Positions 5,657 to 6,019 of a stretch of 6,019 bases of DNA are shown here, one piece after another; within the stretch, counting starts at the first letter, position 1, and every line of letters begins with the position of its first letter. The notes beneath the pieces are model-generated. The model saw nothing but the letters and a program-made list of their open reading frames with translations, ran no database searches and was not told the DNA's origin. Source of the stretch: an uncultured Clostridium sp. (GTDB taxonomy: Bacteria > Bacillota_A > Clostridia > TANB77 > CAG-508); the NCBI GenBank assembly GCA_951800935.1, contig CATOLW010000080.1, forward strand, positions 1-6,019, in the 5' to 3' direction. The translations under genes were made by a program, and so were the position numbers.

Positions 5657-5678
5657 ATTTTTCTATTTTTGATATAAT
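5650..5678 (+). promoter_or_regulatory. Main promoter (P2) of the pilin-like gene
   Basis: TTTACA (5650-5655), exactly 17 bases, then a perfect TATAAT (5673-5678) with a TGA extended -10. The expected start site is near 5685, leaving a leader of about 70 bases before the ATG at 5755. It is the strongest rightward promoter of this region by match to consensus. Confidence 0.8.
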
Positions 5679-5754
5679 ACAAACATAAAACATATACTAG
5701 GATTAAAAATAGTAAATACTAAAAACAAAAGAAAAAGATAGAAGGAGAAAAGAA

Positions 5755-6019
5755 ATGACCAATAAAACCAATTTAAAAAACATGAACAAGGGAATAACAT
5801 TAATTGCATTAGTAATAACCATCATTGTCTTATTAATCTTAGCAGGAATATCGATTGCAACATTAACAGGACAAAATGGAGTACTAACCAAAGCAAGTAT
5901 AGCCCAAGAAGAAAGCAAAAAAGCAGAATACAAAGAAATATTAGAATTAATAGGAAATGGAATAAAACCAGAAAAAACTTTAGAACAATTAGATACGAAG
6001 ACATTTATGGATCGTTATG
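5755..6019 (+). CDS. Prepilin-like protein with class III signal peptide (3' end outside window)
   Basis: Only the first 88 codons are visible. A short positively charged leader ends in N-K-G (G13) and is followed by the hydrophobic helix I-T-L-I-A-L-V-I... to about residue 36, the layout of type IV pilins and pseudopilins cut by prepilin peptidase after glycine. After the helix come T-G-Q-N-G-V-L-T-K-A (38-47) and a charged helical region, a pattern I know from many annotated proteins of uncultured Clostridia. The usual glutamate at mature position 5 is alanine here (A18), so canonical assembly is in doubt. The ATG has a GAAGGAG site (5741-5747) 7 bases upstream. It might be a pilus or secretion-system subunit, or a surface protein that borrows the pilin anchor. 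The C-terminal domain that would decide is beyond 6019. Confidence 0.85.
   Translation, partial: MTNKTNLKNMNKGITLIALVITIIVLLILAGISIATLTGQNGVLTKASIAQEESKKAEYKEILELIGNGIKPEKTLEQLDTKTFMDRY

Noticed and set aside
5703..6004. Two hydrophobic minus-strand frames opposite the pilin-like gene
   Set aside because: They are antisense shadows of the plus-strand gene, which has a strong promoter, RBS and a recognisable prepilin leader.

Overview
The window is strongly AT-rich and has dense Shine-Dalgarno sites (AGGAGG, GGAGG, AGAAGGA) and sigma-A-like promoters, often with an extended -10. It carries an A-type flavodiiron protein with a rubredoxin, an archaeal-type prolyl-tRNA synthetase with a C-terminal zinc domain, and a pilin-like protein of a kind common in uncultured Clostridia. 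Together these suggest an anaerobic, low-GC Firmicute (Clostridia). This is an inference from gene content and style; no marker gene for a species is present.

Layout. (1) Positions 1-190 are a divergent control region. A near-perfect minus-strand promoter drives a gene that leaves the window after two codons, and an extended -10 faces right. (2) Positions 191-2260 are a likely operon: a membrane-anchored protein of unknown function, the flavodiiron protein FprA, and a very short rubredoxin that starts inside the end of fprA. FprA and rubredoxin form a recognised O2/NO-detoxifying pair, with rubredoxin as electron donor. (3) A bidirectional terminator separates this operon from a convergent 57-codon minus-strand gene (2278-2451), which has its own RBS and promoter. 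(4) Back-to-back with that gene, a strong promoter drives scpB (chromosome segregation; scpA is not beside it) and then proS, which ends in an intrinsic terminator. (5) After proS come a 14-codon mini-ORF with a strong RBS and a small alarmone synthetase, which makes (p)ppGpp. (6) Positions 5541-5754 hold two tandem promoters. The downstream one has a perfect inverted repeat over its -35 box and leads into a class III signal-peptide (prepilin-like) protein that runs off the right edge.

Most of the window is housekeeping and stress physiology: oxygen defence, chromosome segregation, translation and stringent response. The least explained elements are the N-terminally anchored protein at the head of the flavodiiron operon, the 57-aa convergent gene, the 14-codon ORF before the alarmone synthetase, and the palindrome over the pilin-like gene's promoter. 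I found no CRISPR array, tRNA, rRNA, transposase or phage gene, and no convincing evidence of a wholly new system.
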